A DNA stretch of 44,653 nucleotides from JBEEMU01 sp043778315 (GCA_043778315.1 JAYWGJ010000076.1:1-44653); one strand, 5' to 3'. Shown: positions 24,700 through 33,652, numbered from the stretch's first letter. A program made the numbers and translations. Notes: generated from the letters alone by a model not told the origin.

Positions 24700-26571
24700 C
24701 TAGTTGGCTATTTCGTCCAATTCTACACGCAAATTCTCTATGATAAACTCTTGTCGGGCAGGCGTATTTTTGCCCATATAATAATCTAATATTTGTTCTA
24801 TCGACATGCCTTCGGGCAGAAAAACGGGGTCGAGGCGAATGTCCTCGCCTATAAACCGCCCAAATTCGTTCGGCGAAATCTCTCCGAGTCCTTTAAATCG
24901 AGTAATTTCGGGCTTGCCGCCCAATGTTTTTATCGCATTTTTACGCTCCTCTTCGGTGTAGCAATAAAATGTTTTTTGCTTGTTGCGAACGCGGAAAAGC
25001 GGCGTATCGAGTATGTACAAGTGACCGCCGCGCACGGTATCGGGGAAAAATTGCAAGAAAAAAGTGAGCAAAAGCAGCCGAATGTGCATACCATCTACGT
25101 CCGCGTCGGTCGCTACTACGATGCGGTTGTAGCGCAGGTCGTCGATGCCGTCTTCTATATTTAAGGCGTGTTGCAGGAGGTTGAACTCCTCGTTTTCGTA
25201 CACCACTTTTTTGGTCAATCCGTAGCAGTTGAGCGGCTTACCGCGCAAACTAAACACGGCTTGCGTCTGCACGTCGCGCGCTTTCGTGATGCTGCCCGAA
25301 GCGGAGTCACCTTCGGTGATGAATAGCGTCGAGTTGAAACGGTCGGGATTTTTGGCATCTTCGTTGAGGTGCAAGCGGCAATCGCGTAATTTTTTGTTGT
25401 GCAAATTTGCTTTTTTGGCGCGGTCGTTAGCGAGTTTTTTGATGCCTGCTATCTCTTTGCGCTCGCGCTCCGACTGTTGTATGCGCTTCAATAAGTCTTG
25501 CGCAACGGTCGGATTTTTGTGTAAAAAATTATCTAACTCCTTCTTAATGAAGTCATTAACGAAAGTACGAATAGAAATGCCGTCGGGCGAAATATTTTGC
25601 GAACCAAGTTTTGTTTTGGTCTGACTTTCAAAAACAGGCTCTTCGATGCGCACGCTGATAGCCGCAACAACGGAGGCGCGAATGTCTGCCGCCTCGAATT
25701 GTTTATTGTAAAACTCGCGGATTGTTTTGACTATCGCTTCGCGAAACGCCTGCAAATGCGTACCGCCTTGCGTCGTATTTTGCCCGTTCACGAACGAATG
25801 ATATTGCTCGCCGTACTGATTACTGTGCGAAATAGCGAGTTCGATATCGTCGCCGCGCAGGTGAATAATCGGATAGCGGAGGGCTTCATTTTGCGTCTTG
25901 CGGGTCAGCAAATCGAGCAAACCGTTTTTAGATTGGTAGGTTTTGCCGTTGAAAACAATCTTTAAACCGATGTTCAAATAGCAATAATTCCAAATCTGAT
26001 TTTCTATAAACTCGGGTATAAAACGGTAGTTTTTGAACACCGCATTATCAGGACGAAAACGGATAAATGTGCCGTTCGGCTCTGTACTTTTTATTATTTT
26101 ATGGTCGATTTTGAGGTGTCCCGTCTCAAATTCCGCGCTCTTAGTTTGTCCGTCGCGGATAGATTGCACCGAAAAGAAATGCGATAGCGCGTTCACGGCT
26201 TTCGTACCTACGCCGTTCAGTCCGACCGATTTTTTGAATGCATTGCTATCATATTTGCCGCCCGTATTGATTTTAGACACGCAATCCACTACTTTTCCGA
26301 GCGGAATGCCGCGCCCGTAGTCGCGCACCGTCACCTCGCCCTCGTTCATCGTGAGTTCGATAGTTTTGCCGTTGCCCATCACAAATTCGTCGATAGAATT
26401 GTCGATAACCTCTTTGACCAAAACGTAGATGCCGTCGTCGGGGCTGCTGCCGTCGCCGAGCTTCCCGATGTACATACCCGGGCGCAAGCGCATGTGTTCG
26501 CGCCAATCGAGGGAGCGAATGCTGTCGTCGTTATACTTTACGTCGGCGTGTTTATTTTCGTTGTCTTCCAT
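24700..26571 (-). CDS. parE: DNA topoisomerase IV subunit B
   Basis: The 623-aa type IIA topoisomerase ATPase subunit relaxes and decatenates DNA with ParC. Its GHKL ATPase domain shows RPGMYIGKLG, VKEVIDNSIDEF (ATP-binding Asn and Glu), DYGRGIPLG and GLNGVGTKAVNALS in residues about 30-130. The transducer domain follows. The TOPRIM domain has ITEGDSASGSITKARD near residue 420 and ATDADVDGMHIRLLLL near 485. The C-terminus RFKGLGEISPNEFGRFIG is typical. Length and the Bacteroidota-style N-terminus favour ParE over GyrB, although that split rests on family resemblance. No parC is adjacent. A TATCTTTG promoter element lies 41 bp upstream of the ATG. Confidence 0.92.
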   Translation of the reverse strand: MEDNENKHADVKYNDDSIRSLDWREHMRLRPGMYIGKLGDGSSPDDGIYVLVKEVIDNSIDEFVMGNGKTIELTMNEGEVTVRDYGRGIPLGKVVDCVSKINTGGKYDSNAFKKSVGLNGVGTKAVNALSHFFSVQSIRDGQTKSAEFETGHLKIDHKIIKSTEPNGTFIRFRPDNAVFKNYRFIPEFIENQIWNYCYLNIGLKIVFNGKTYQSKNGLLDLLTRKTQNEALRYPIIHLRGDDIELAISHSNQYGEQYHSFVNGQNTTQGGTHLQAFREAIVKTIREFYNKQFEAADIRASVVAAISVRIEEPVFESQTKTKLGSQNISPDGISIRTFVNDFIKKELDNFLHKNPTVAQDLLKRIQQSERERKEIAGIKKLANDRAKKANLHNKKLRDCRLHLNEDAKNPDRFNSTLFITEGDSASGSITKARDVQTQAVFSLRGKPLNCYGLTKKVVYENEEFNLLQHALNIEDGIDDLRYNRIVVATDADVDGMHIRLLLLTFFLQFFPDTVRGGHLYILDTPLFRVRNKQKTFYCYTEEERKNAIKTLGGKPEITRFKGLGEISPNEFGRFIGEDIRLDPVFLPEGMSIEQILDYYMGKNTPARQEFIIENLRVELDEIAN

Positions 26572-26611
26572 CTTTGTTTCCGCTATTATATATATGTGTA
26601 TGTTCGGAGTG

Positions 26612-26640
26612 CAAAGATATGCAATTTGAGTTAAAACAAA
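26612..26640 (-). promoter_or_regulatory. parE promoter
   Basis: The minus strand carries TATCTTTG (26612-26619) with TTTG about 17 bp upstream. Transcription should begin near 26605, giving a leader of about 35 nt before the parE ATG. Confidence 0.5.
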
Positions 26641-26717
26641 ATGTTTTTTATTTTATTTTTTTGTGTTATTTCTTATTTTAATTATAATGGTAATATAACA
26701 AGCGATGTGGTGTTTCG

Positions 26718-26734
26718 TTGGCACGAATATTGTG
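26718..26734 (+). promoter_or_regulatory. possible sigma-54-type promoter
   Basis: TTGGCACGAATATTGTG matches TGGCACG-N4-TTGC except for one base at -12. A start near 26746 would leave about a 36-nt leader before the ATG at 26782. It is paralleled by 3532-3548. Confidence 0.4.
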
Positions 26735-26781
26735 GCGATGAATTGTATTATAATTAAAATATTTATCTGACTGAAATATCT

Positions 26782-27228
26782 ATGTTTAGATTAAATTTAT
26801 CGTTTGCAAACTTTCGCGTATTAAAACGAGGGTTGCGGTTTCACCTCTTTTTCGGTTTAATCATAGGTACTATTGTTGCTATTCTGACTCACTTTATAAG
26901 CGCGGAAGATGGTTTCAAGGGATTTAAAAATATATTTTTATTTGGTTGGTTTATTATACTCACTTTGCGCCCCGTGCTTTTGATAATTGATATTTGTAAT
27001 GGAGAAAAGATAGTTTGTGAAGGCATTTTATCCTATCATGAATCTGATGGAGAAGGTGAAACTATGATACCTATTACCATTAATGATGGAAATATTAGAA
27101 TTGATGCAAGTAGTTTTAATTCAAAATATAAATGGGAGAAACACGTAATAGACAATCAAATACAGGTCATTTATTATACACCATATTCTAAAACTATACT
27201 GCAAATAGATGATTTTGAATTGCAATAA
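26782..27228 (+). CDS. small membrane protein, unknown
   Basis: The 148-aa product has two hydrophobic segments, at about residues 20-40 (FHLFFGLIIGTIVAILTHFI) and 52-72 (NIFLFGWFIILTLRPVLLII). A soluble C-terminal half of about 75 residues follows, with beta character (IPITINDGNIRIDASSF, then QVIYYTPYSKTILQIDDFEL). No family is recognised. Its stop overlaps the ATG at 27228 (TAATG), so it is probably co-translated with the next gene. The sigma-54-like element upstream hints at stress or surface-related control, as an inference. Confidence 0.65.
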   Translation: MFRLNLSFANFRVLKRGLRFHLFFGLIIGTIVAILTHFISAEDGFKGFKNIFLFGWFIILTLRPVLLIIDICNGEKIVCEGILSYHESDGEGETMIPITINDGNIRIDASSFNSKYKWEKHVIDNQIQVIYYTPYSKTILQIDDFELQ

Positions 27229-27272
27229 TGCGATATAAGTCAGGCGTTTCCTATCAATTTCACTTTATTCCC

Positions 27273-27722
27273 ATGAAAAAAATACTATTTATGCTCTTTG
27301 GCATTATTGGTTTATACGGTATCGGTTTGGTTATCAATACTTTGCATAGTTTTTATGGTTTTGCGAAAGGCGTTCAAGAAGATTGTAAAAAGCAATTTGT
27401 CCAACGCAAGAAATTCATGCACGATTATTCTTTTCGCGGCGCAGTCGTATCAAAAAAATATTATAAGAATTGCGAAATTGGTAAATACAAACTAACTATT
27501 CACGTCAAACACGACACTACTTACGATAACCTTATAGATAATCAATACAGTAGTTACTATCACTTTAAGGAAGATTCGTTATTTTTGGCTGTGCCTAAAT
27601 CTTTATTTGAATCGGTGCAAGTAGGCGACACTTTAACAAAAAGCAAAGGCAACGCGGTTATTTTGAGTAGCCGTAGGCAAATAGAGGTATTCTCCGACGC
27701 GTCAGAAGAGTGGTTTAGATAG
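27273..27722 (+). CDS. single-anchor membrane or periplasmic protein, unknown
   Basis: From the ATG at 27273 the protein is 149 aa and starts with a classic signal-anchor (KKILFMLFGIIGLYGIGLVI). The in-frame ATG at 27228 would put 15 extra residues in front and overlap the previous stop; both starts are possible. The soluble part is basic, with Tyr/Lys-rich beta stretches (FRGAVVSKKYYKNCEIGKYK, KLTIHVKHDTTYDNLIDNQY) and a later VGDTLTKSKGNAVILSSRRQ. No family is recognised. A damaged partial copy of its 5' end follows at 27731-27829. Confidence 0.65.
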   Translation: MKKILFMLFGIIGLYGIGLVINTLHSFYGFAKGVQEDCKKQFVQRKKFMHDYSFRGAVVSKKYYKNCEIGKYKLTIHVKHDTTYDNLIDNQYSSYYHFKEDSLFLAVPKSLFESVQVGDTLTKSKGNAVILSSRRQIEVFSDASEEWFR

Positions 27723-27730
27723 AGTTATTA

Positions 27731-27829
27731 CGCCCATTATCAAAAAAAATATCAAAAAAAATATTATTTGTTCTCTTTGGCATCGTTAGTTCATACGGTA
27801 TTATTTCGGTTATCAATACTTTATAGCAT
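27731..27829 (+). pseudogene. decayed partial duplicate of the 27273 gene's 5' end
   Basis: The sequence encodes KKILFVLFGIVSSYGIISVI then NTL and a stop. It closely matches the first 24 residues of the gene at 27273 (KKILFMLFGIIGLYGIGLVI, then NTL). The start region is degraded to ATTATC and an 11-bp ATCAAAAAAAA stretch is doubled. Only the membrane anchor survives. Confidence 0.8.
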
Positions 27830-27866
27830 AAAAAACGCTACACAGCTTTGCTGCGTAGCGTTTTTT
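27830..27866. terminator. bidirectional hairpin terminator
   Basis: AAAAAACGCTAC and CAGC pair with GCTG and GTAGCGTTTTTT around a TTT loop, with one mismatch. It lies between plus-strand 27722 and minus-strand 27955. Confidence 0.85.
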
Positions 27867-27910
27867 AATTACAATTGAATAGTATTTATAAATTATCACG
27901 CGGTTTCGTG

Positions 27911-27954
27911 CGCAACTGTTCACTATTCACTGTTAGTTGTTCACTGAAAAAAAC
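27911..27954. repeat. heptanucleotide repeat (GTTCACT type)
   Basis: TGTTCACTATTCACTG and a further GTTAGTTGTTCACTG resemble the units at 1-157. It abuts the stop codon of the minus-strand gene, the same position as at the left edge of the window. Confidence 0.7.
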
Positions 27955-28785
27955 TTATTTCCCCGTTTTCACGGGTGTTGCCGCGCCGCCTGCTATTGGT
28001 TTAGATACCTTTAATACGATGTCGTGTTTGCGTTTGTCTTGGAGCGAGCCGAAATTGGTATTTGCCCAAATGAGTTGCGCTTCTTCGCCCGTAGCGGTTT
28101 TCATGATGAGTTGTTTAATCATGCGTTTGTTGGGGCGTTCCTCAAAAGTCGCGTCTTTGTACGAGTCGCGCAGGATGCTCTCGAGTCGCAAGTAAGTGAC
28201 TTCGGCAGCCTCTTTGGTTACTGCGGCATTTTGCGCGAAGTAGCTTTGATGTACTGATGGCGCTGCTTTTGCACTGATGTCGGTCTTGGCGGATTGCGGC
28301 AGCGTGAGGCTCGACTCGAACATACCCGAGCCTTCTTTACCGATGACCGCGCCTTTTTCGGCAATGAAATTACCTTGTGCCGCTGCCAAAATGTCATCCA
28401 ATGATTTTTTGAACTGCTCGTCGAAGGTAGGCTCGGCATACGCCGCAGCCGCTTTTGGCTTTCCCTTTCCTTTTTTACCTTTGGCGGGTGCAGCCGCCGC
28501 TACTGGCTCGGGTGCGCTCACAAACTCGGGGAGTTTGACCAAGTCCACACTTCCGCGATTGGGGCAGCCCATACAAGCCGTATCGCCTTTCACTTTGGGG
28601 CAGCCGTCTTTATCGTCCATTACGCCGTCGCCGTCAGAGTCGACGTTTGCGCCTGCCGTACCTTTGGCTGCTGCCATTTTAGCATCGCGGCGGTCTGCTT
28701 GTGCCGAAGCGTGTTGCGCCGTCGCGCCCATCAATACAACGACTGCGAAAGTCGCTACGAACTGTTTTTTTGAGATAAATTGCAT
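27955..28785 (-). CDS. secreted protein with a thrombospondin type 3-like calcium motif
   Basis: The 276-aa product has a signal peptide (FVATFAVVVLMGATAQHASA). A single Asp-rich TSP3-like repeat lies at about residues 47-75 (VDSDGDGVMDDKDGCPKVKG, then DTACMGCP), normally found linking OmpA-type barrels to their peptidoglycan domain. Here neither barrel nor OmpA domain is present. Instead there is a Pro/Ala/Lys linker (PVAAAAPAKGKKGKGKPKAA) and a helical C-terminal half (FDEQFKKSLDDILAAAQG, and later a segment with Lys- and Arg-rich turns). No family is recognised for that half. It probably acts in the periplasm or at the outer membrane. A TACATTTG element about 75 bp upstream fits a promoter. 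Confidence 0.75.
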   Translation of the reverse strand: MQFISKKQFVATFAVVVLMGATAQHASAQADRRDAKMAAAKGTAGANVDSDGDGVMDDKDGCPKVKGDTACMGCPNRGSVDLVKLPEFVSAPEPVAAAAPAKGKKGKGKPKAAAAYAEPTFDEQFKKSLDDILAAAQGNFIAEKGAVIGKEGSGMFESSLTLPQSAKTDISAKAAPSVHQSYFAQNAAVTKEAAEVTYLRLESILRDSYKDATFEERPNKRMIKQLIMKTATGEEAQLIWANTNFGSLQDKRKHDIVLKVSKPIAGGAATPVKTGK

Positions 28786-28859
28786 GATTTTTTATTGAAA
28801 ATTAAAAATGATGAGACATTGAGTACTGATTTATAATATTATAGCTGTATAATCTGTTG

Positions 28860-28867
28860 CAAATGTA
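28860..28867 (-). promoter_or_regulatory. -7 element (TACATTTG) for the gene at 28785
   Basis: The minus strand reads TACATTTGC, giving a predicted start near 28853 and a leader of about 67 nt. The rest of 28868-29028 is AT-rich and I see nothing in it. Confidence 0.45.
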
Positions 28868-29028
28868 TTCCAAAAATTTGAAATGAGGTACATATTTGAA
28901 ATAAAAACGTGACAGCCTTATTTTTTATTGTAACAACCTTTAAAATAATTGCATATTTTATACCAAAAATCATACTTAACAAAACATTATAAGTATGTAA
29001 TATTGTAATACTGATTTGACTAATAATT

Positions 29029-30111
29029 TTACCAATACTGAAAAACTGATAACAAAGGATAATGGTCAGAGCCGCCTTCGCGCAACACCTTGAAATACGA
29101 AGATTTTAGTTTTTGGTCTAACAAAACATGGTCGATACTGAGCGCGGGTAGTTTGCCTGCATAGGTAAAACTGAATCCGCTACCACTCTTTTTGAACGCA
29201 TCTTGCAAGCTGCCCGCGAGGGTTTGATAGGCGTAGGAAGATGGCGTATCGTTAAAATCGCCGCAAACAACGACTGGATACGGGCTGTTTCGGATAGAAT
29301 CAGACAACATTTCTACTTGTGCGGCACGCTTTACAAAGCCTCTATATAGTTTGTGCAAGGTGCGTGCGTAGGTTTGTTGCTCATCTTTGTGCATCAGTTC
29401 GTCCAAGTCGCTTACAAATTCATCGGCATCTTTACCGAGTCTAAACGACTGTAAATGAACGTTATATACTCTAATTATCTTATCGGTATCCACTATGATA
29501 TCAGCATACATTACGCTGTTGGAGGAGTTCGGGAAACGGAAACCGTTATAATTTTTTATTGGGAACCGCGAAAATATTTCATTTTGTGACTTTGTGAAAT
29601 CTGACGCATGATACTCGTGGTCGATGTGTGGCAGATTTTCGGTCGCGGACGAAGGAACTTGCTTCGTATAATTAGATTCTTGAAAACACATAATATCTGC
29701 ATCTTGACGCATAATGAGTTCGATAGCTTTGCGCGGACGATTTAGATTTTTTGTGACATCATAAATATACCTCAAACTGAGGTCACCATGTACATTATAG
29801 CTTAATAAACGAATGCCAGGCGGCGGCGAAGGTGCTTTTGCACGAAATTGAAATATGCCATTAAAATGTGACAGCCCAAGAATAAAAACAAAAAATAAGT
29901 AAAATGCCATCATTCTATACTTAAGTATTGCCCAAAAAAATAAAATTATTTGTCCCAAAGCAATAAATGGATAAGCTAACCCAAAAAAAGGCAACCACCA
30001 AACGGTGTTTGGCGAAATATAGGGTGCTAAATTTGCTAAAAGCGAACTCAGCAATACTACCCATGCAGATATGGCAAATAAAGAGCGTATTAACCACGAT
30101 AAAATCTTCAT
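29029..30111 (-). CDS. membrane-anchored endonuclease/exonuclease/phosphatase family protein
   Basis: The 360-aa product starts with three hydrophobic segments within residues 1-95. The EEP domain (DNase I-like fold) fills about residues 100-360. Its motifs are GIRLLSYNVHGDL, DIMCFQESN (metal-binding Glu), VVVCGDFNDTPSSYAY (Asp/Asn pair), LSIDHVLLD and GGSDHYPLLS (catalytic His). These residues fit a Mg-dependent phosphodiesterase or phosphatase facing the cytosol or periplasm; the substrate (nucleic acid, phospholipid or inositol-type) cannot be told. It lies 16 bp after the glycosyltransferase gene and is probably in one operon with it, which hints at an envelope role. Confidence 0.85.
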   Translation of the reverse strand: MKILSWLIRSLFAISAWVVLLSSLLANLAPYISPNTVWWLPFFGLAYPFIALGQIILFFWAILKYRMMAFYLFFVFILGLSHFNGIFQFRAKAPSPPPGIRLLSYNVHGDLSLRYIYDVTKNLNRPRKAIELIMRQDADIMCFQESNYTKQVPSSATENLPHIDHEYHASDFTKSQNEIFSRFPIKNYNGFRFPNSSNSVMYADIIVDTDKIIRVYNVHLQSFRLGKDADEFVSDLDELMHKDEQQTYARTLHKLYRGFVKRAAQVEMLSDSIRNSPYPVVVCGDFNDTPSSYAYQTLAGSLQDAFKKSGSGFSFTYAGKLPALSIDHVLLDQKLKSSYFKVLREGGSDHYPLLSVFQYW

Positions 30112-30127
30112 ATTTTTATATTTTAAC

Positions 30128-31036
30128 TTATATTTTTAGTTTTAAACTGTTGCTGCATACGCAACCTAATTTCCACAAATCAAAAACTAAAAGTGATGGT
30201 TTGGAACTGTTTAAATTTCGTAATAAATAACTTTTTGTGACCCCAAAAAAAGTTGTCACTAAATTAATCATTTTTATTTTTTTTATAATCAAAAAATAAC
30301 GCATTAATTTGACCTCGGCTAACCATTCATTTTCGTATAAATTCAATTGATATAATTGCAATAAATTAATAATACCTTGTCCTGTTTTGGCAATAAAAGT
30401 AGGCGCGTCCTCCAAACCAATATGCACTAACGGATTGTCTATATGCTGAATAATGATATTTTTTTGACCTAATTCGTAGCCAAATAACGTGTCCTCGTGT
30501 CCGTAATTCGTAATCGTTTCGTTAAATTTTACTTGCTCGAAAACGGCTTTTGATACCATGAAATTGAACGTAATAAACGACCTATTCGGGTGCAACTCGC
30601 GCACTCGGGCAGGCGCACATTCGCGCTGTACACCGTAGAGCCAACGAAAATACCAAGCCTCAAATTGCACTTTTTCAGTGTAAACGCGACCACCATAAAC
30701 CACTTTTTGCGCACCGTCTATCAAGTCAATATACCTTTCAAGATATTGATTATCAACAGTTTCGGCATCACAGTCCATAAAAATAAGGTAGTCGTATTGC
30801 GCTTCTTGCGCCAATAAATTACGGATAGTGGCACGACCAATATTTTTATCTAAACCAATAAATCGTGTATTTTTATACGCCAAAATACTTTTATTAATCG
30901 CTACAAAATCACCCTGCGAAGCATCGTCTATCACCAATATTTCATAAGGCATATTCGCCGCTAACGCTTGTTTTACAAGGCTGGCAACGAGTCCGCAAAT
31001 ATCGTAATTATAAACTGGCAAGCAAATAGTGTACAT
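30128..31036 (-). CDS. family 2 glycosyltransferase
   Basis: The 302-aa cytosolic-facing enzyme has the GT-A opening YTICLPVYNYDICGLVASL. The nucleotide-sugar elements are EILVIDDASQGDF, NIGRATIRNLLAQEAQYDYL and then FMDCDAETVD, whose DCD is the DXD-type metal site. Further conserved points are NFMVSKAVFEQVKFNETITN and YGHEDTLFGYEL (the acceptor-side ED). Such enzymes add one sugar in glycan or lipid synthesis; the acceptor cannot be inferred. It has no membrane helix. It begins 152 bp from the divergent cystathionine beta-synthase gene and is followed closely by the EEP gene. Confidence 0.88.
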   Translation of the reverse strand: MYTICLPVYNYDICGLVASLVKQALAANMPYEILVIDDASQGDFVAINKSILAYKNTRFIGLDKNIGRATIRNLLAQEAQYDYLIFMDCDAETVDNQYLERYIDLIDGAQKVVYGGRVYTEKVQFEAWYFRWLYGVQRECAPARVRELHPNRSFITFNFMVSKAVFEQVKFNETITNYGHEDTLFGYELGQKNIIIQHIDNPLVHIGLEDAPTFIAKTGQGIINLLQLYQLNLYENEWLAEVKLMRYFLIIKKIKMINLVTTFFGVTKSYLLRNLNSSKPSLLVFDLWKLGCVCSNSLKLKI

Positions 31037-31128
31037 AAATTCTATTAAAATTAAGCCGCGTTGCCGTGCTATGAATTATAATTAATTTAAAACATCTTAT
31101 AAAACTATAATTTCGACGGCTAAGATAC

Positions 31129-31136
31129 TACCTTTG
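31129..31136 (+). promoter_or_regulatory. -7 element (TACCTTTG) for the 31189 gene
   Basis: TACCTTTG lies 52 bp before the ATG. A start near 31142 leaves a leader of about 46 nt. The -33 box is not clear. Confidence 0.45.
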
Positions 31137-31188
31137 TATTATAAAACGAACGGTTTATTTATTATAATACATAATCTATTGATATACA

Positions 31189-32544
31189 ATGCAATATAAA
31201 AATAATATTTTAGAAACTATCGGCAATACGCCCTTAGTGCGCCTCAATAAAATCATGGCAGGCATACCCGCTTTGGTCTTGGCGAAAATAGAAACGACCA
31301 ACCCTGGCAACTCGGTGAAAGACCGAATGGCGGTCAAAATGATTGACGACGCGGAGGCGAGCGGGCTGCTCAAACCTGGCGGGACTATCATCGAGTGTAC
31401 GTCTGGCAATACGGGAATGGGCTTGGCGATAGCGGCGTGTGTGCGTGGCTACCGTTGTATTTTTACTACCTCCGACAAGCAATCGAAGGAGAAAGTAGAT
31501 ATGCTCAAAGCGGCTGGCGCAGAGGTAATCGTCTGCCCGACAAACGTCGAGCCGACCGACCCGCGCTCGTATTACTCTGTGGCAGAGCGACTTAATAAAT
31601 CAACGCCTAACTCGTGGTGGGCAAATCAGTACGATAATTTATCGAACAGAACAGCGCATTACGAAAGTACTGGACCCGAAATTTGGGCGCAAACCGAAGG
31701 GAAAATTACTCATTTTGTGGTAGGCGTAGGCACGGGCGGAACTATCTCGGGTGTCGCGAAATACCTCAAAGAACAAAATCCTGACGTGCAAATTATCGGT
31801 ATCGATACTTATGGTTCGGTATTCAAAAAATACCACGAAACGGGTATTTTTGACGAAAAGGAAATTTATTCGTACATTACCGAAGGTATAGGCGAGGATA
31901 TTTTGCCCAAAAATGTGGATTTTTCGCTTATCGACCATTTCGAAAAAGTGAGCGATAAAGATGCTGCTATATATACGCGCAAAATCGCGCAAATGGAGGG
32001 TATTTTGGCGGGCAACTCGGCAGGCTCGGCAGTAGCTGGCATTTTGCAGATGAGAGACCGCTTTAAGCCGACCGATGTAGTCGTTGTGTTGTTTCACGAC
32101 CATGCGTCGCGCTACGTCGCTAAGTTTTTTAATGATGCGTGGATGCGCGAACGCGGCTTTTTGGACGATGCACTTACGGTGCGCAATATTGTAGAAAAAC
32201 GGACTGGAAACAATTTTTTCCATGTCACAAAAACAACAAAATTGCGCGACGCTTTGCAGTTGATGAAAGACAACGATGTGTCGCAACTGCCTGTTATGGA
32301 AGGCGACGCGGCGGTCGGTACACTGTTAGAAACAAACCTCCTCAACGCGCTGCTCGAACACTCGGTCAGCATGAGCGACGACGTAGCGGCGGTGATGAGC
32401 GAGCCGCTTCCGATGGTCGATATCGAGATGCCGTGTGATAAATTGTCACATTACATGAATAAAAATACGCCTGCCGTTCTAACTCGCGACATGGCGGGTA
32501 CGCTGCACGTTATTTCTCACTACGACATCATACAAACGCTGTAA
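31189..32544 (+). CDS. cystathionine beta-synthase-type PLP enzyme with C-terminal CBS pair
   Basis: The 451-aa enzyme has the cysteine synthase/cystathionine beta-synthase fold. It opens NNILETIGNTPLVRLNK. Lys44 in NSVKDRMAVK holds PLP; TSGNTGMGLA (about 71-80) binds substrate carboxylate; VGTGGTISGVAKYL (near 182-195) binds PLP phosphate. Residues about 335-451 form two CBS domains (VSQLPVMEGDAAVGTLLETN and the final segment), usually an adenosyl-ligand-sensing or autoinhibitory module. It likely makes cystathionine from serine and homocysteine, or cysteine from an activated serine. The CBS pair and length favour the former. The next gene follows by 14 bp. Confidence 0.9.
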   Translation: MQYKNNILETIGNTPLVRLNKIMAGIPALVLAKIETTNPGNSVKDRMAVKMIDDAEASGLLKPGGTIIECTSGNTGMGLAIAACVRGYRCIFTTSDKQSKEKVDMLKAAGAEVIVCPTNVEPTDPRSYYSVAERLNKSTPNSWWANQYDNLSNRTAHYESTGPEIWAQTEGKITHFVVGVGTGGTISGVAKYLKEQNPDVQIIGIDTYGSVFKKYHETGIFDEKEIYSYITEGIGEDILPKNVDFSLIDHFEKVSDKDAAIYTRKIAQMEGILAGNSAGSAVAGILQMRDRFKPTDVVVVLFHDHASRYVAKFFNDAWMRERGFLDDALTVRNIVEKRTGNNFFHVTKTTKLRDALQLMKDNDVSQLPVMEGDAAVGTLLETNLLNALLEHSVSMSDDVAAVMSEPLPMVDIEMPCDKLSHYMNKNTPAVLTRDMAGTLHVISHYDIIQTL

Positions 32545-32558
32545 GCACTCTTAATTTT

Positions 32559-33596
32559 ATGGATAAAAAAATAAACGCACTGCTGCAACTTGCCGACTAC
32601 TTGCGCGCGCCGCTTACCGACGAACTCGACGCGATAATGACACGCACAACGATTGAAAATCAATGGTTTACACGCGAAAATCAGTTGATTGCGTTAGATG
32701 CAATTGCCAATCATTTTTTGGACGAGCAGCAGCTTCGCGGTTGGTTGAGCCGATATGATTTTAGCGAAAACGACCAAAATTATAGTGAAAATACGCCACT
32801 AAAAACGGTCGGTATAGTGATGGCGGGCAACCTGCCGTTGGTGGGTTTTCACGATTTTTTGTGCGTATTTGTAAGTGGCTGCCGTGCGGTGATAAAGTTA
32901 TCAGACAAAGACAAACGTCTCTTGCCGTTTTTGGTGCAAAAACTAACTGAATATTATCCTGAAATGGCAAATTTGGTTGTTTTCCAAGATAATTTAAAGG
33001 AAATTGATGCTTTAATTGCGACAGGTAGTACAAATACAAGTCGTTATTTTGACTATTATTTTAGCAAAATACCACATATTATTCGCAAAAATAGAACCTC
33101 CGTAGCGGTATTGCGCGGCAGCGAAACAGAGGAAGAATTCCATCAATTAGGCATCGATATTTTTCGTTATTTTGGTTTGGGCTGTCGCAATGTAGCTAAA
33201 TTGTACGTCCCGCGTGGCTACGATTTCAACTTATTATTAGAGAAATTGCACGACTTCAATTCGTTGGTTTTACATCATAAATACAAAAATAATTTTGATT
33301 ATAATTTCACGCTGACGATACTCAATAAAGTCCCGCATCTCAGCAACGGCTGCACTATTTTGGTCGAGGAAAAAGTGTTGCATTCGCGTATCGCGATGCT
33401 GCATTATGAGTATTATGACGCGCTCGAGGAAGTACAAACCGCTATTACGGCGCAATATGACGCGATACAGTGTGTGGTTGGCAATGTCAAATTGGCGGAT
33501 ATTGAGGTCTTGCCATTTGGTAAAACGCAGCAGCCAGAACTCTGGGATTACGCCGACCGAATGGATACGATGGCGTGGCTTAACGAGCTACGATAA
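32559..33596 (+). CDS. LuxC-type acyl-CoA reductase
   Basis: The 345-aa protein belongs to the LuxC/acyl-CoA reductase family, which reduces fatty acyl-CoA or acyl-enzyme to aldehyde with NADPH. Evidence includes TVGIVMAGNLPLVGFHDFLC near residue 85, AVIKLSDKDKRLLPFL, ALIATGSTNTSRYFDYYF and FRYFGLGCRNVAKLYVP, in which Cys209 is the expected thioester nucleophile. It is shorter than luminous-bacteria LuxC but normal for Bacteroidota homologues. No luciferase genes are nearby. It follows the PLP enzyme by 14 bp and is likely co-transcribed with it. The stop is followed at once by a dispersed inverted repeat. Confidence 0.88.
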   Translation: MDKKINALLQLADYLRAPLTDELDAIMTRTTIENQWFTRENQLIALDAIANHFLDEQQLRGWLSRYDFSENDQNYSENTPLKTVGIVMAGNLPLVGFHDFLCVFVSGCRAVIKLSDKDKRLLPFLVQKLTEYYPEMANLVVFQDNLKEIDALIATGSTNTSRYFDYYFSKIPHIIRKNRTSVAVLRGSETEEEFHQLGIDIFRYFGLGCRNVAKLYVPRGYDFNLLLEKLHDFNSLVLHHKYKNNFDYNFTLTILNKVPHLSNGCTILVEEKVLHSRIAMLHYEYYDALEEVQTAITAQYDAIQCVVGNVKLADIEVLPFGKTQQPELWDYADRMDTMAWLNELR

Positions 33597-33652
33597 ATGC
33601 GCCGAAACGCTGTTCCGTTGATATACACGCCGAAACAGCGTTTCGGCACACT
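33597..33652. repeat. dispersed GCTGTT/AACAGC inverted repeat
   Basis: GCCGAAACGCTGTTCCGTTG and CGCCGAAACAGCGTTTCGGC flank a 5-8 bp AT spacer; the CCGAAACGCTGTT and AACAGCGTTTCGG arms pair perfectly. It begins at the LuxC-type stop codon. Sister copies are at 10322-10427 and 19346-19400. Confidence 0.75.

Noticed and set aside
31639..32286. 215-codon minus-strand ORF inside the PLP enzyme gene
   Set aside because: It is an antisense shadow; the plus strand holds all catalytic motifs.
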